A DNA stretch of 7,042 nucleotides from Planctomycetaceae bacterium (GTDB taxonomy: Bacteria > Planctomycetota > Planctomycetia > Pirellulales > Pirellulaceae). This document shows, piece after piece, positions 6,027 to 7,042 of this stretch (positions are counted from its first letter, which is position 1; each line of letters begins with the position of its first letter). The stretch is taken from contig PANG01000084.1 in the NCBI GenBank assembly GCA_002708345.1, positions 2,781-9,822 of the forward strand. Reading direction: 5' to 3'. The position numbers were made by a program, and so were the translations under genes. The notes beneath the pieces are model-generated. The model worked only from the letters and a program-made list of their open reading frames with translations. It had not been told where the DNA came from and made no database searches.

Positions 6027-7042
6027 ATGCCGCAGACCAGGTCATTAAGTCCCCTGGCCATGTTCCTGTTATTGACCGGTTCCTTCTGTGTCCAGGCCGC
6101 CGAGCCTGTTCACGTGATCAAACCGCTCTCGGAAAAGCAGGCAGCCGAGTACAAGCTGGACAAGTCCTTCTACAAGAAAGCGACCGAGGTGCAGCAGATC
6201 CTGGTTGCCACATCAGAGAAGGTTTCCGACTATGCCCACCTGGAAACTGCTTACCTGTTCGACCGGATCATGCGGAGTATTGATCCACAGGTGGCTGAAC
6301 GGATCCGGCAGCAAAAAGTACTCTGTATCCTCGTGGGACATGATGAATTCACTTCTGACGTACCACAGTTTAAATCAGACAAGACCGGCAAGGAGTTGGA
6401 TTTCTATAACTGGCGGAGTCGTGGCTTCCTGACCAGGAAGGACAACCGCCCCGTTGTCCTGTTCGCCGAGGAAGATGTACTGGAATACGAGGGGGGCATG
6501 CAACTGGAGAGCATCCTGGTCCATGAATTTGGCCACGTGATTCATGGTGCCGGGTTTGACCAGGAGCAGCAAAAGAGACTGACCGATTGCTTTGAACGAG
6601 CCAGGGCCAAGGCGATTTGGAATGACGGGCGGGCGGCACAGCGATACCGCCGAGTGAAAAGCGAGACACCGGTGCGACTCTATAATGCCCTGCAGGAGTC
6701 CTTTCCGGACCAGTCTCCCGAGTTGATCCGCAATTGTCTCAAGGCCGGTGACATCCTCGTCAACGGCAAGCCGACCCATCCCCGTGTCCGGGTGACGGGA
6801 AAGGACAAGGTGTTGATCAATTTTGGCGGTCCCAAGGAGTGCTATGCACACAAGAACCGGGCGGAATACTGGGCCGAGGTACTGCAGTGCTGGTATGACA
6901 CCAACCGCACGATGGACCACGACCACAATCACATCCACACCCGCGAGCAACTGAAGGCTTACGACCCGGCTGCGGCCCAGCTCTGTGCCGACGTGCTGGG
7001 AGATTCCGAGTGGCGTTTTGTCTCGCCCCGCCTGCGAGCGGG
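6027..7042 (+). CDS. secreted zinc metallopeptidase, lethal-factor-like, with S4-like insert (3' end outside window)
   Basis: First 338 codons of a secreted zinc-dependent protease-like protein; the frame has no stop and runs off the right edge. The start is ATG 6027, with TGGAGA at 6015-6020 as ribosome site. Residues 1-24 are a signal peptide (Arg5, hydrophobic core about 8-21, likely cleavage after VQA), so it acts outside the cytoplasm. The zinc motif is HEFGH (His166, Glu167, His170). Downstream, Tyr273 and Glu280, in a YAHKNRAEYWAE segment, match the Tyr and third zinc-ligand Glu of anthrax lethal factor (YGRTNEAEFFAE) with the same seven-residue spacing. A His-rich loop (residues 297-304) and TREQLKAYDP follow, as in planctomycete relatives I recall. 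Residues about 214-268 resemble an S4 domain and lie between the two zinc-ligand segments. Divergent from msrB; substrate unknown. Confidence 0.85.
   Translation, partial: MPQTRSLSPLAMFLLLTGSFCVQAAEPVHVIKPLSEKQAAEYKLDKSFYKKATEVQQILVATSEKVSDYAHLETAYLFDRIMRSIDPQVAERIRQQKVLCILVGHDEFTSDVPQFKSDKTGKELDFYNWRSRGFLTRKDNRPVVLFAEEDVLEYEGGMQLESILVHEFGHVIHGAGFDQEQQKRLTDCFERARAKAIWNDGRAAQRYRRVKSETPVRLYNALQESFPDQSPELIRNCLKAGDILVNGKPTHPRVRVTGKDKVLINFGGPKECYAHKNRAEYWAEVLQCWYDTNRTMDHDHNHIHTREQLKAYDPAAAQLCADVLGDSEWRFVSPRLRA

Noticed and set aside
6014..6283. 89-codon plus-strand frame beginning at ATG 6014
   Set aside because: It overlaps the metallopeptidase start in another frame and its product has no domain-like features.
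6375..6950. 191-codon minus-strand frame
   Set aside because: It is antisense to the metallopeptidase, whose own frame carries a signal peptide and zinc motifs.

Overview
The window looks like ordinary chromosome of a bacterium in the Planctomycetota. The evidence is a DUF1501 protein at the left edge (a family greatly expanded in planctomycetes), an exported monoheme DUF3365 (Tll0287-like) protein, a secreted metallopeptidase of a planctomycete-like type, and GC content that looks to be in the high 50s by eye. The species cannot be named from this sequence. There is no transposase, integrase, tRNA, rRNA or CRISPR array.

Layout from left to right. (1) Bases 1-1160, + strand: the 3' part of a DUF1501 gene whose beginning lies outside the window. 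(2) Bases 1161-1273: a 113-base gap with a -10-like box, two small hairpins and a 15-codon mini-ORF. (3) Bases 1274-4747, + strand: a 1157-residue superfamily 2 helicase. It has all the core ATPase motifs, a long family-specific middle part, a proline/glutamate-rich linker encoded by a phased DNA repeat, and an unassigned C-terminal domain. (4) Bases 4856-5389, + strand: a small exported c-type heme protein. (5) Bases 5419-5826, - strand: msrB, convergent with the heme gene. (6) Bases 6027 to the right edge, + strand: a secreted zinc metallopeptidase, divergent from msrB, with an active-site layout like anthrax lethal factor and an S4-like segment apparently inserted between its zinc ligands. 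It has no stop codon in the window.

The genes do not form one clear operon. The heme protein and MsrB could both relate to redox conditions, but they are convergently transcribed and may simply be neighbours. The helicase has no visible nuclease, methylase or other defence partner here. It is either a stand-alone housekeeping or repair enzyme or a stand-alone defence protein, and the sequence does not decide. The two most unusual items are the S4-like insertion in the metallopeptidase and the repeat-built linker plus extra C-terminal domain of the helicase.
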